Assembly (NCBI GenBank): GCA_010015655.1
Contig: ML976757.1
Span: forward strand, 62,001 to 126,000
Source: Bimuria novae-zelandiae CBS 107.79
Taxonomy: Eukaryota > Ascomycota > Dothideomycetes > Pleosporales > Didymosphaeriaceae
Direction of reading: 5' to 3'
Length of the DNA stretch: 64,000 nt
The notes under the pieces are model-generated. The model was not told the origin of the DNA. It did no database searches and was given only the letters and a program-made list of their open reading frames with translations. Both the position numbers and the translations under genes were made by a program. Below, in pieces: positions 44,568-54,945 of this stretch (position 1 is its first letter; each line of letters opens with the position of its first letter).

Positions 44568-45660
44568 ATATCTAGGGTGTTAGCGCTAAAGGCTAGGCTC
44601 TACCACCCTTTCTTATCTTTCTTAGTAAGGTTCTAATCACGTCCTGGTTCCACAATCTACCCCGAGACTAAGTTATTAAAGTTAGTCCTAATAGCTAGAC
44701 GTTAAATAAGCTTAGCCTTGCCTAGCTAAGGTACTTTAATACCTATACTAAGGCGCGTAGTTTGGGTGCACACTAGCTACTAATTATAAATAGTCACAAA
44801 AGCTACTACTCACACGAATTCTATAAATACTATAAGGAACAAAAGATTATTATTCTCTATATACCTCTATACTTATTACACCTCTTGCAGCCACTTAATG
44901 TAGGTTATTTTTCGCCTTTAAAGCGGGCGTATAGTAATAAGATTAGTAGCTTAGCACAGTACGGCACTAAGTAGATTAAGAAGGAGGCCTTTCTACTAGT
45001 CTTTAAAGTAGCTTTTAAGAAAGTAATAATAAAGGCGAATATCTGCGTAGGCTTTAGAGGCGCTGGATTAGTCCTACACGACCTAGAGGCGGTGTTATTA
45101 AGACTTAATGTGGTTCTTTGTACGCCAACTCCACCTAACGTAGAGGACACCCTATAGGAATTAAAAACACTAAGCAACCTCCGCAAAATAGAGGCTTAGT
45201 TAACGCTAGTTTATAAGCGTGTATAGAAGCATAGAGATTTACTAGTTTCTCTGCTTTTTAGAGCTATTAAGTAGCTTAATAAAGGTGTTGCATTAATAGG
45301 GCATAAAACAGTATTAATACAATAGGAAATAGTAGGGCTTTATAAAATAGTAAAGATAATAATAGAGGTAAAAAGTTAAAAAAGGAAGTATATTTAGGCA
45401 GCTAAGACACTTACAGTAAGAGAGGTAGTCGATTTAATAGCTAAAAAAGATAGTAGTAGGCAAAAGGAGGGTGAAGAGTCTATAAAGAGGGTGCGTGGGC
45501 AGAGGCGCTGCGGACGTTACGACGAAGCTAGTCACAACGCTCGCACCTGCGCAGTAGAAATTATAGATACATCTAATAGCAATAAGTCTAAATAGTATTT
45601 CTATGTTCTGCGAATTATAGTAAATTATAGTAGTGTTGTAGGAGGCGCTTCGCAATAGAC
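44568..45660 (+). pseudogene. Degraded transposase of the outer 42-45.7 kb element, C-terminal half
   Basis: A nearly open stretch reads YTSIYLLHLLQPLNVGYFS and then LKRAYSNKISSLAQYGTK, stop, IKKEAFLLVFKVAFKK and GAGLVLHDLEAVLLRLNVVL. These are typical DDE_1/Fot1-family transposase sequences. It continues the frame interrupted at 42634. Confidence 0.82.
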
Positions 45661-45852
45661 TGACTTTTAAAAAGTGGCCCGCTCGGTGGGGTTGGCCCGC
45701 TCGGTGGTGAACCACGTTATAGCTTTATTCATTTTATCCTTCTTTATCTATATTTTTTTAATATCATTTAAAGAATACTGATAAGAGATCTTAGTATATA
45801 GTTCGTTAAAAGTAAGGACAGTATTAGTATAGTATTAAAATTAGTTTAAAGG

Positions 45853-46253
45853 TGTTAGGATCCTGAATATCAGCGATAATAGGAGTCCCTCCATGTAGTT
45901 ATCATCGGACCAGTGATGTATAACCGCAGAACGAATTACGTAACTAAATTAGTCTAATTAGTAGTCTTAGCATACTAATTATACTAATTAAGGTAATTAC
46001 TAAGCCACGCCTAATTACCTTAATTAGAGTGCTTATTTAGGTGATTACCTCGAGTATATAAGAACTTAAATAATAGACCTCTATTATCGTGTTTAATCTG
46101 TTTATTAATTTAATTATAACTTTTCCTTACTTTTAATACTAACGCCCTATTAATACGCGCGAGCTATTAATACCCCTGCCCTACCTTATAGTACTCTTAC
46201 TTAAGAACTAATCCTAGTCTCCTTTGGAACTAGCTATCCCGGAGGGCTTAACA
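45853..46253. mobile_element. Solo LTR related to the inner chromovirus
   Basis: 401 bp starting TGTTAGGATC and ending GGGCTTAACA, flanked by the duplication AAAGG (45848-45852 and 46254-46258). The right two thirds align with the LTR at 25263-25718 (tactaacgccctatt, then ctagtctcc/agccccttag). RIP has lowered its GC. Confidence 0.88.
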
Positions 46254-46258
46254 AAAGG

Positions 46259-46544
46259 GAAGCTTATATATTATTTAATAAATAAAAAAAAAAAAAAAAA
46301 TTTAAAAGTATAAATAAAATAGGAAGAATTACGAATCTAAGATTTTAGTTCTTTTAAATTAGTAGTAGTAGCAATACTATAGTTAGTATTTTATTAAGCT
46401 TTTAGCGACCTGTAAAACTAAGAACCAGCAATAAATCGTAATGGCCAAAATTTGCCCAGCACGTTGTTTTACATGCTATTTAGCCAACGGCCGCCCAGCG
46501 CCTATGCCGGTCTACAGTGCTGTTCGACTTCTATGGTCGCCGTT
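46259..46544. other. AT-rich edge and 3' flank of the Zn2Cys6 gene
   Basis: It contains an A-run (46286-46301) and the transition from AT-rich repeat DNA to genic DNA at about 46440. No gene is seen. Confidence 0.5.
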
Positions 46545-48125
46545 TTAACTAGCAAGATTCATCTCGTACCGCCGAAGAATAGCTGTGTAGTCTTTGTACC
46601 ACTCCTCGAGCCAACTCGTCGCGTCAACCATGCGAGTGGTCCAGCAACTGAGGGTAGGATCGAGAGACTTCATACCCGCTGCCAACCCCCGCAGCTTCAC
46701 ACTGCATTCTTCGATGCGAAAACAGTCTTTCGGCAAGCACTGTCCATAGGCGTTGGCTGGATCGGTAGCCGCTACCATGGTTGTGACCAGAACGAACAGA
46801 GTGTAGACGATGTTGGGTGAAAAGGAGAACGAGGGAAGGTTGAGAACGAGAGCCGGGTCCATCTCGGTGACAGTGTTGATGACCCCATGGCAATGGTAGA
46901 CAAGTGCTTCGAGCGCTGTTCTGAGAGGAAATATGATGTTGGCTGGCTTTGGGATATATTTGACCGGAATACGGCCTGGTATGAACGGCGGCACAAATGA
47001 TGGTTTATTTGTGGGGGTGTGTAGCGCAACTTCATGAATATGAACCATGGTTACATGATACCACACTTGGAGCGTCTGAGAAGATGTAAGAATAGGTGGT
47101 ATCTGGGCCGCCCATGCTTCTACATTGTTCTTCATAGTCTTGATCACAGTATGGGTACTGTGATCGTTACCATCCACGAACGTAGCTAAATGGAACAGAC
47201 CCAGTTGCTCTGAGATCTCCTGTGTTAACTGTTTGATGCGAACGATCTGACAAAGCAGAAGGTCGGATGGCTCTCCTCTGCTTTCAAGGTACAAGAGACA
47301 TTCTTGATGATGCAAATTCCAAGGGAAGACATTAGGTCGCCGCAAACTCTTAGAAGAACTCGATAAAGCCACAAAGCAGGCAAGCCATGTACGCCGAGCT
47401 TCGGCTGATGTAGTATCCTCGTGCTGATCGAAATAGGCGACGGGTGATGGCTGAAGCGAAAATCCCGCGATTCCGATGTCGATGGCCATATCGGCAGCTA
47501 ATTGGATGAGTTGATAGCAGCTCGCTCCGCCTCTTCGCGTAGTTTTATTCCAGAAGGCGGCTACGAGTAGTGCCTGCACGATTTCAAGGGACCTCTGGCC
47601 CCGGCTGATGACTTCCTCACCGAGGATTTGCATTGTCTCTCGCACAAGCTCATCGTGGACTTCCAATTGTGTCCCTTGCAACAGATGGGTGGCGGTAAAG
47701 GCCAGCACAGAGAGCAGCAGGATTGGCGATTTGGAGCGAATGTAGTCTACCTTCGTGGACAGGCGAATAACGGGCCATGAAGCTCCAATATGGTCATTGA
47801 AGAGATGGAGCAAGTCTTGTTGTTTGCTGAGCGGGATGCGGGAGTCCAGAAATGATAGGATAACTTCATTATGGTCTTCCAGTAGGCTGCCTGGAGACCG
47901 GCTTGACGGCGTGCTGCTGCTCTGGTCTCGTAGCGCGGCCGTCAGGTCCCGAATCTGAGCTTCGAGTTCGCTGATGCGGTCGCGTTGAAGTCTTGGTGCT
48001 GACGGCACACATGCAAGGTTGTTGCGGCTGCACCGCTCGCATCCAGCCCCTGCAGGCGATGTGCTTAGGTCGCACTTGATTTTCAAACGATGACATTCTT
48101 CGCATGCCCTGGTCCGTTTTTTCAT
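46545..48125 (-). CDS. Zn(II)2Cys6 transcription factor
   Basis: A single open frame of 526 residues with no intron needed. Residues 9-40 form the binuclear cluster CEECHRLKIKC-x10-CERC-x6-C, the DNA-binding motif of fungal regulators. A coiled coil (ISELEAQIRDLTAALRDQ) for dimerisation follows. The rest matches the fungal-specific regulatory domain in general build (LFNDHIGASWPVIR; CYQLIQLAADMAIDIGIAGF; WLACFVALSSSSKSLRRPN). The closest pathway cannot be told from sequence. It has no biosynthetic cluster next to it, only an EFM3-type gene in divergent orientation. Its 3' end is about 300 bp from RIP-degraded repeat DNA. Confidence 0.92.
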   Translation of the reverse strand: MKKRTRACEECHRLKIKCDLSTSPAGAGCERCSRNNLACVPSAPRLQRDRISELEAQIRDLTAALRDQSSSTPSSRSPGSLLEDHNEVILSFLDSRIPLSKQQDLLHLFNDHIGASWPVIRLSTKVDYIRSKSPILLLSVLAFTATHLLQGTQLEVHDELVRETMQILGEEVISRGQRSLEIVQALLVAAFWNKTTRRGGASCYQLIQLAADMAIDIGIAGFSLQPSPVAYFDQHEDTTSAEARRTWLACFVALSSSSKSLRRPNVFPWNLHHQECLLYLESRGEPSDLLLCQIVRIKQLTQEISEQLGLFHLATFVDGNDHSTHTVIKTMKNNVEAWAAQIPPILTSSQTLQVWYHVTMVHIHEVALHTPTNKPSFVPPFIPGRIPVKYIPKPANIIFPLRTALEALVYHCHGVINTVTEMDPALVLNLPSFSFSPNIVYTLFVLVTTMVAATDPANAYGQCLPKDCFRIEECSVKLRGLAAGMKSLDPTLSCWTTRMVDATSWLEEWYKDYTAILRRYEMNLAS

Positions 48126-48968
48126 GTTGTTGTTTTGACTTTGAAGAACAAAGATCTCGAGGAATTTTAATTCGGAAGCTCCCCTGCGTATGCTCTATCC
48201 CTAAGTTCACCGTGGCGACGTCAACACACGCTTGTTAAGGAATCCAGCGAGGCTGTGCGAATACGTTTGCCATGCTAGGGCGATCCTTCGAGGACTTTCA
48301 AGGCTCCGCAGGGCTACAGGAATCGGCGCGGTGAGAGGAGTGCCAAGTTGTGAAAGGGCTATCATTTCCCCCATGATCGGGAGCCACATACTATTGAGAG
48401 AGAAACTGCCATTATTGAGTATGCACAATAAGTAAAGGGTCTTTGGAGGCCTTGCGTACTCTCGCAGCCTCGCTTACGATGCGCGACCCCGCCAGGCCCT
48501 TCGCACCGGCCCCACAATCAAGTTCCAAATTATTCACAACTTCACATGTCACAGGCGGGAGGGCTTTGTAGCAACCATTTCTAATTTTAAATACACAAAT
48601 TAGTAGTGTTGCTGTCGATAACGCTGGCTTCGAGGTACCCAGGTCCACAGTGGGATTGCGGCAAAAAAAGCCAGCTAGCGCGGTTGTGGTTCGCTCGTAC
48701 CTGCAGCAAGTGAACATTGAACACCAAAAACGATGCACATTTCTTGATAGCAACGCTTTGAGATCTTGCATAGATTGCGCGTACGTCTTTTTGACTAGTC
48801 GGCCCTCCCGAAACCCTGACTTCAATAATAGAGCAGCTACTCACCTTCTCTTTAATGCGGTGGAGCGCTTTCGAAGTTCTGTGAACAAATTTTATACATC
48901 ACAAACCTAGGCACTACGGAAGGACTTCATTGACGAAACGTACATGCCAACTTTGGATCTGACTCGCT
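48126..48968. promoter_or_regulatory. Divergent promoter region (Zn2Cys6 factor / methyltransferase)
   Basis: 843 bp between two divergent start codons. No obvious TATA box close to either start and no supported gene. Short open frames are featureless. Confidence 0.4.
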
Positions 48969-50188
48969 ATGGATCCTCAGCTTCGTCTATTCCACCGCCA
49001 ATATCTCCAGCTCTTCGAGCCCGACTTCCTCGCCTGGCCACCGAAACCACTCCTGCGGGACCCCGTCGTGCAGAGCTGGCTATATTCCAACCTTTTTGAC
49101 GCGGAAAAGTGTTCCATCTTACCGTCTAATCGCTACCAACTGCGTGTTCTCAAGCCACTTCTCGCTAGAATCGAAAAGGCTGCTGAGGACCCGGAGGACG
49201 ATGTATGTCCATTCAAATAACCCCTTGGCACAAAAATGTTATTCCATCTATCTTAGAAGTTTCGTTAACGGTGTTATTAACTTCTATTAGGAGATATCCG
49301 ATGCCCTCATGTCCCACCTGTCAAGCCTCATGGCATTAAACCTCCCCACAGAGACTACAGCAGTCCAGCAGAAGTCCTACGTGACTTTCACCTGCCTACC
49401 TCCCAGCTTCACAGGATATGACAGTGATGTAGCAGAGCCTACAATCACCCTCCTCGAGCGCCGCCATCTCATTTCTGGTTCCCTCACCACCGGCTTCCGT
49501 ACTTGGGAAGCTGCATTGCATCTCGGGTCCTATCTGCTTACTCCGCAAGGTCGCGGCTTGATCAGAGGCAAGTCAATTTTGGAGCTCGGAGCGGGCACGG
49601 GGTTTCTAGGGATTCTGGCTGCAAAACATCTGGCGGCGAGCCATGTCACCACGACGGATGGCGATGAAGGGGTTGTCGAGGCGCTGAAAGAGAACATGGA
49701 ACTTAACGGTCTGAAAGATGAGAAGGAGATGCGAGCGAGCGCCCTAAGATGGGGAGCGGACCTGGAGGGAACATGTGTAGAAGTAGACAGCCAGCAATGG
49801 CCCTATGATGTGGTCCTCGGAGCTGACATCGTGAGGACTCCATATACATGGTACAATAGTTCGGGAGCTAAAAGTCAACAGACATATGATAAGGTTGCGA
49901 TCTCCGCGCTTGTGGATACATTGCGATCGCTTTTTGAGCTTCGGCCTAGTCTGCACGTTGTTATATCCGGTGCAGTGCGCAATCTCGAGACATTCGAGAC
50001 GTTCCGAAGTGCTTGTAGTAAGTCCTTATGGCATTGATCGTTGAAAAGTACTAATATACAATAAAGTAAGCAGTAAATTCGGCATCGAAGAGATCGACTT
50101 CAAGCCCAAGTCAATACGCGAGCAGACCTCGCTCTTTTACGCTACTACGGTGCCGCTAAAGATTATGTCCATTACGGCTCCTACATAA
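48969..50188 (+). CDS. EFM3: EFM3/FAM86-type protein-lysine N-methyltransferase
   Basis: Four exons (48969-49202, 49291-49830, 49882-50017, 50067-50188). The second intron is 51 nt without a stop and would otherwise look like coding sequence. The N-terminus (MDPQLRLFHRQYLQLFEPDF) is typical of FAM86 proteins. The class-I methyltransferase core has the SAM-binding motif ILELGAGTGFLGILAAKHL, an acidic TTTDGDEGVVEAL, and VVLGADI-TYDKVAISALVDTL after splicing. The yeast relative EFM3 methylates elongation factor 2. The same role is inferred here from the N-terminal domain and motif order. The last junction (exon from 50067, SSKFGIEEIDFKPKS) is phase-consistent but its acceptor could be misplaced by a few bases. 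Confidence 0.85.
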
Positions 50189-50884
50189 ACACATTAGCAT
50201 GGCCTATTCATTGCGGCTATCCAAAATTGATGGAAGCCACTGCTAGCTATGATCGCCGATAGCAAGTTGACATCTGAACCCGCTTGAAATGACGAACTAC
50301 CGGGGCATCAAAGCACACATCGCGCCTTCACTATTCGGAAGAAAATATTGCATAAGAAATCACCAACGTGGCGCCTTCATATACTGACTTTAGATATCGT
50401 AGCTGCAAGTGTGAAGAGGCTCCTCGGCATTGGTTCGGTGATAGGCCTGCTCCCTATCATTTGTACCCCACACGTCTACCACCCATATGGAGCACTCGTC
50501 TCAACCAGCGCGTAATCACGAACTCGTCTCTTCTATCCTTGCAGGTGTTTCAATTCCATATAAAGAAACTGCGACGTGAAGAGCAAGCCTTGCTCTCTAA
50601 CCGTAACGACCGTGTCTGCCTTTGTGGGTTCATTGCAAGTAGCCTCTACTAAACAGATTAGGAAAGCGCATCAGGGTATCGCGACATACAAAGTAGTGAG
50701 TCAGTCCACACGTGTGACCCTCTACGATCTGCTTGGAGCTTTTACACTACTTCATTGGTACTTCACTGTTCAACAATCTACACTGCATTCAGTCTCTGTT
50801 CCTAGTACAGATACCCACCCGTCTTCTGCCTTTCTCCTCGTCTAAGAACCATCCTAACCCCACCACAGACTCCCACCATCCACC
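50189..50884. promoter_or_regulatory. Intergenic region upstream of the glyoxalase-like gene
   Basis: About 700 bp. Open frames here lack splice or domain support. The last 60 bases are C/A-rich (catcctaaccccaccacagac), typical of a fungal 5' leader. Confidence 0.4.
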
Positions 50885-52056
50885 ATGGCCACCCAAAACG
50901 CCCTCGACCACCTAATCCTCTTCCTCCCCGCGGACCCAGCAACCAACCTCCCAAAAATTCCCGACTTCATTACTAAGAACTTCACACTCACACCAGGCGG
51001 CACCCACGCCGATGGTCTAACCTCTAGTACGTATCTCGCACAATTTCCATTCATCTTCCCGCTACCTGCTTCAAGGGCTACTACCCGTCTCATTGACTAC
51101 CTTCATTACTGTCAGCATCTGCCATCAATATACACTCGCACATGACCCTGGCACCACTCACCTGAAAACCATTTCCCACACCAATCCTCCTCCTTCTACC
51201 CACCAACTAACCGCCTCCAGACACCCTCATCCTCCTCGCAGACGGCTGCTACATCGAACTCATCTCCTTCGTCCCTTCCGCTCCTCCCTCAGGCATATCC
51301 TCGCACTGGTGGTCCCCCTTCGCCGCCTCCCCCGGCTGGGCAGACTGGTGTCTCACGAACGCGCTGTCCCCTGCTGCAAACTACGCGTCCCTCACATCCA
51401 CGCACCAACCCCCAATCCACGGCGGCCGCAAGCGCGCGGATGGCGTCGATGTAAAGTGGGCTGTTACTTTTCCGGCTGGGGAGAATGGAGGACAGGCGTC
51501 GTAAGCACACCCCTCCATTTCATTTTGTTGTTGGGATTATCCGAAGGTTATAGGGATTTAAATAGAGCGCTGTGGGTTATGCTGATATATATGCGTGTGA
51601 TATAGGAGAGGGAAGATCCCCTTCTTCTGCCATGACACCACACCCCGATCTGTGCGCGTCCCACTCACACCGGAAAAAACGACACACCCATCAGGCGTGC
51701 TCGGCGTAGCTGCCCTCGACGTCCTCGTAAAGGACCTCGCAGCATTCAAGGAAGCGCAGCTCGTATACGACAAACTCTTCGGGGAGCCCATCGAACGGGA
51801 AGGCATCGCAGAATGGCAGGCAACACGTGTCGTGCCAATGCCGAGGCTGCAGGAGGAAGTTGGCGGGCCCTGGATTCAGATCAGAGTGGCCCGGAGCGAG
51901 GAAGAAAAGGAAAGGGTGAGGGAGCGGGGGTTCTGGTTTGGCCGTGTAGTACTGGCGGCCAAGGCACCGGAACGCAATGATATAGGGAAGAAGGTGAGGC
52001 TTGATGGAGGTGGAGATGATCTGCGTGGGTTGTGGATTGAGTATGTCGATGTTTAA
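50885..52056 (+). CDS. Glyoxalase-like domain protein
   Basis: Three exons (50885-51026, 51221-51500, 51606-52056) with introns of 194 and 105 nt give 290 residues. The protein starts MATQNALDHLILFLPAD. It continues FTLTPGGTHADGLTSN-TLILLADGCYIELISF, the pattern of the Glyoxalase_3 (VOC-like) family: an N-terminal DHLILF strand, GGxHxxGxT, then an E on the next strand. The C-terminal half (GVLGVAALDVLVKDLAAF; YDKLFGEPIEREG) looks like a second VOC module. Such proteins may bind a metal and act on small carbonyl compounds, but the substrate is unknown. The first intron is unusually long yet has a clear branch site (aactaac) and CAG acceptor. Confidence 0.86.
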
Positions 52057-52538
52057 CAGTTGTCGGGATTGCATCACGAGCGTCAGAAAGAGCAGAGATA
52101 TGTCGTAAAGGGGGCTTCCATTAGGTCCCGGGCTTCGTCTTGAAGCTGTGCCAATGTGCAATCGTGCCATGCTCAAAGTGCATCCTTCACCTAAGTAGAA
52201 AATTCCTACCAAAAAACAGACAGAAAGCAAAAAGCCTTACCTCGAAAGTATGCTAGCAAAGGTGCTATTGTGTGCAAAACCACTGGGTATAATACGCCGT
52301 TCCTGTTGCGGAAGCGCATGCTTAGTGGTGACAGTCCTCGAAGGAAGTTGAATCTTGAAAGCATACCGATGCGAATCCATAAACGCCAAGATGCAGGCAG
52401 GTTTCATGATGATGCCGCGGACAGAGGTCTAGTTGCCGTAGATGCCTAAGCACGAGTCATGAAAATAATCAGCGAGTGTCCTCAGGATGCCACTGATACT
52501 GACGAGCTCAGTGGCGGAAGAGCGTGCAGACGGAGGCT
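52057..52538. other. 3' flanks of convergent genes
   Basis: It separates the glyoxalase-like gene and the minus-strand Tudor protein gene. No gene or repeat is recognised. Confidence 0.5.
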
Positions 52539-53556
52539 TCAATCGCGCTCTCTGTCAGCCTCCGCCGCAGCTTTGTTGTCATAGCGGACTCGCTTGCTGG
52601 TCGTGGTCATGCCGCCGCCAGATCCGGTGAAGCCGACTGCCTTGCTTTAGCGTGTATTCATCTTGAATGTCATTCACAGTCTCTCACCTCGGCTGTTCAC
52701 ATTGGTTCCAGTGCGGAACATGGAATCCTTCTGCGAAATCTTCTTGCCGACGCCCTTGGAGTTCCAGTTCTTCCAATTGCTAACCTTGGCCTCAAGCACC
52801 TTCTTGTTGGGAATCTTGCGCTCGATGCGCCCGAGGTGGTGTTCGGCCGGGGCAGCGGCTTGCTTCGGAGCTTGCGCTTTGGGGTTGACGCTGGCGGGTC
52901 CCGAGATCACATGCGGGGTCGAGGTGACTGGGGCGGGTGCCGCAGGGGCAGGAGCGGGCGCGGGCTCCGGGTCCCTCTTTCGCTTGTTCTGGATCGGACG
53001 CAGGGCGTCGCGGTCGAGCGTATCGTCCTCGTCGTATTCAGTGTACTTGATCTTGTACTTCGGGGCAGAAGCGGAACCAAGAATGGTCACAATCTTAGCC
53101 TTGTACCAGCCACCATCGCGGTAGCGAGCCTCAACTATATCGCCCGTGTTGAATACGACAGCCTTTGCTGGCTCGGCTTTCTCCAGTGTCTTCTTAAGAA
53201 CTGGATGCTGCTCGGGGTCGTACTTTCGCTCGGCGGCGCCGCTGCCATTAGGGAGCTGAGCCTCTAGGGCCTGGAGGTTCTCACGGAGAGGCGCAACCCG
53301 GGCTTCCTCCTGCACCATAGATTCTTCGATTTCCGTGCGCATGGCGAGGATATCTTCATTGTGGGGATCGGCTTCAAGAATTGCCTGGATCTGCTTATGC
53401 TGAAGGATTGTCAGCATGCGCAGAACAGAGGGGTACGGGAAAAAATAACTAGCTACACACCTGTGCGACCCACTCATTGTAGGTTGACTCCTCCTTCTCG
53501 AGGGCTTGCTTCGCGTACCAAATGTCGTTCTTCAGCTTCTGGAGGTCTTGCGCCAT
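52539..53556 (-). CDS. spf30: SPF30/SMN-type Tudor-domain splicing factor
   Basis: Three exons (53556-53461, 53399-52688, 52636-52539) give 301 residues. The start (MAQDLQKLKNDIWYAKQALEKEE) is a coiled coil. A Tudor domain follows at about residues 105-165 (FNTGDIVEARYRDGGWYKAK; YKIKYTEYDEDDTLDRDALRP) with the aromatic residues that bind symmetric dimethylarginine. A Pro/Ala linker and a conserved SNWKNWNSKGVGKKISQKDSMF block come next. The final exon (VGFTGSGGGMTTTSKRVRY) is rich in basic residues. SPF30 (SMNDC1) acts in spliceosome assembly in the nucleus. This block order is characteristic of that family. Confidence 0.92.
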
Positions 53557-54945
53557 GGCGAGGTTTGTCCTGCAGTACGGCAGGGCGTGCGAGTGTAGAC
53601 AAGTGTTACGCGTTGCAAGGTGGTTTGGAGTCGGCAAGCAATGACGATCGCGTGGAGGCAGCAAGGGCAGGTGCGATTGGCGCTAAATCACGTGCAAGAT
53701 CCTAGCGTACCTTCCTCCGCAACACTCAACCATCCAAGAACAGGAGGAACAGTAATTCACGTTTGCGCAGTGCGAAGTTACAAGAGTGACCCGCTCTCAT
53801 CCATGGATTGCACCCACATGGGCTCGTACTGTAGTCTTGCAAGTCCACACTCTAACAACATGTCATGCTTCGTACTCCAAGCCATACTTTTAACGACATA
53901 TCCATCGTCTGATCTCAATATTCGGATGGCGTGTTCTGGACACTGCCGATCGATAAGCACTTGATTGAAATTGTCTAGCAACCGCATGAGGCTCTCCGCT
54001 CCTCATCCCACTCGACCCCCTGGTGGGTCGCCGCTGTGCGGCACTGCCCCCCCGGATGCCGCGCTCGCCGCCATCAAGACGGCAAGGCGATGCATGCCTG
54101 GAGCCTGGACAGTACCTGATTTTCGAATATGCGTTTCTACGCCCTTCTCACCAGTGCTCTGCTCGCGCGTCTTACCCCGCCACGCCTGTTTCGGGGGCCC
54201 TGCCGCTTTAACATGTTGATTTATCAGCCATGCGCACGCGAAGAGTCACTGCTGCAATCCGCCTCATCTACGCTCCTTTGCCCCTCGCAGCTCGCCGATC
54301 GGCTCAGAAGCAGCCTATCACTGCCCTCGCGCTCCGCCCCGGCTGGTGCTGCTGCTTTTGCCGTCTGTTCGCACCCCAGCCTACTCGCCCTCGCCTGTCC
54401 CAGATTCCGACCAGGTCACCTGCTAGTCCGGCTACCTAAGCCGCGCAGTGCAGTCTACGTATGAGCATTTTGCACACACTCTAACATCGTCCTCTTCACT
54501 TCCTGCCTGAGAACGTGACCCTTTGAGCCTACGTCACTGCACAGTCGAGATTGTTCGCTCCGCGTGCGCGGTCTCGCCTGCCCGCCGCAAAAAGGTACGC
54601 TCAGCCCTATCTCGTGTCCCGTGCCAGATCGTTTGCCCGTCCGCTTTGATCCGACTTGACACTTTGTGTCTTGCTGTCCCTACGCATCGCGTCTTAACGA
54701 CTGCGACATTCCTGTCGACGGGCGCACTCGGGTGGCAAACTCAGCGACGGGGAGCCAGATTACGACCTGCTAATCCCACGTCCAGACCTCTTTCAAATCC
54801 CCGCACTCTCGACACAGAAACGGCGCTTAAGATCGTTCAGACGGCGACCGTTGACAAGCTCGCCGCCGCGAGCCCCCACTGAGCGCTCCTGACCATCCTT
54901 TCCCTTCCCTTCTTTTTGATCATTGACCCCGCTTTGATATTCACC
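53557..54945. promoter_or_regulatory. Divergent promoter region and long leader of the bZIP gene
   Basis: 1.4 kb between divergent starts. The right part (about 54230-54915) is C/T-rich, as in long fungal 5' leaders, and contains several upstream ATGs with short frames. A tgacc...ctac pattern and tacgtcactgc (54531-54541) resemble bZIP half sites. None of the short frames shows domain or splice support. Confidence 0.45.

Larger units (their letters stand above)
41962..45717 (+). mobile_element. Fot1/pogo-like DNA transposon carrying a nested second one
   Basis: TIRs of 43 bp (41962-42004 and 45675-45717, no mismatch seen) are flanked by TA within TATA on each side. Each TIR holds two copies of CACCGAGCGGGCCAACC-like sequence. 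Without the nested element (42635-44565 plus TA) the length is about 1.8 kb. The plus-strand transposase relic shows YNFDKTGFIIGVIQG near 42505-42560 before the insertion. After it come LLQPLNVGYFSPLKRAYSN (about 44884-44940) and VGFRGAGLVLHDLEAVLLRL. Stops and AT-rich mutation abound. Confidence 0.93.

Noticed and set aside
49831..49881. 51 nt read as coding in the methyltransferase
   Set aside because: They have GTGAGG and CAACAG borders. Removing them restores the conserved GADI-TYD junction, so they are an intron.
52524..53267. 247-codon plus-strand frame
   Set aside because: It is antisense to the SPF30-type gene, which has clear Tudor motifs and in-phase introns.
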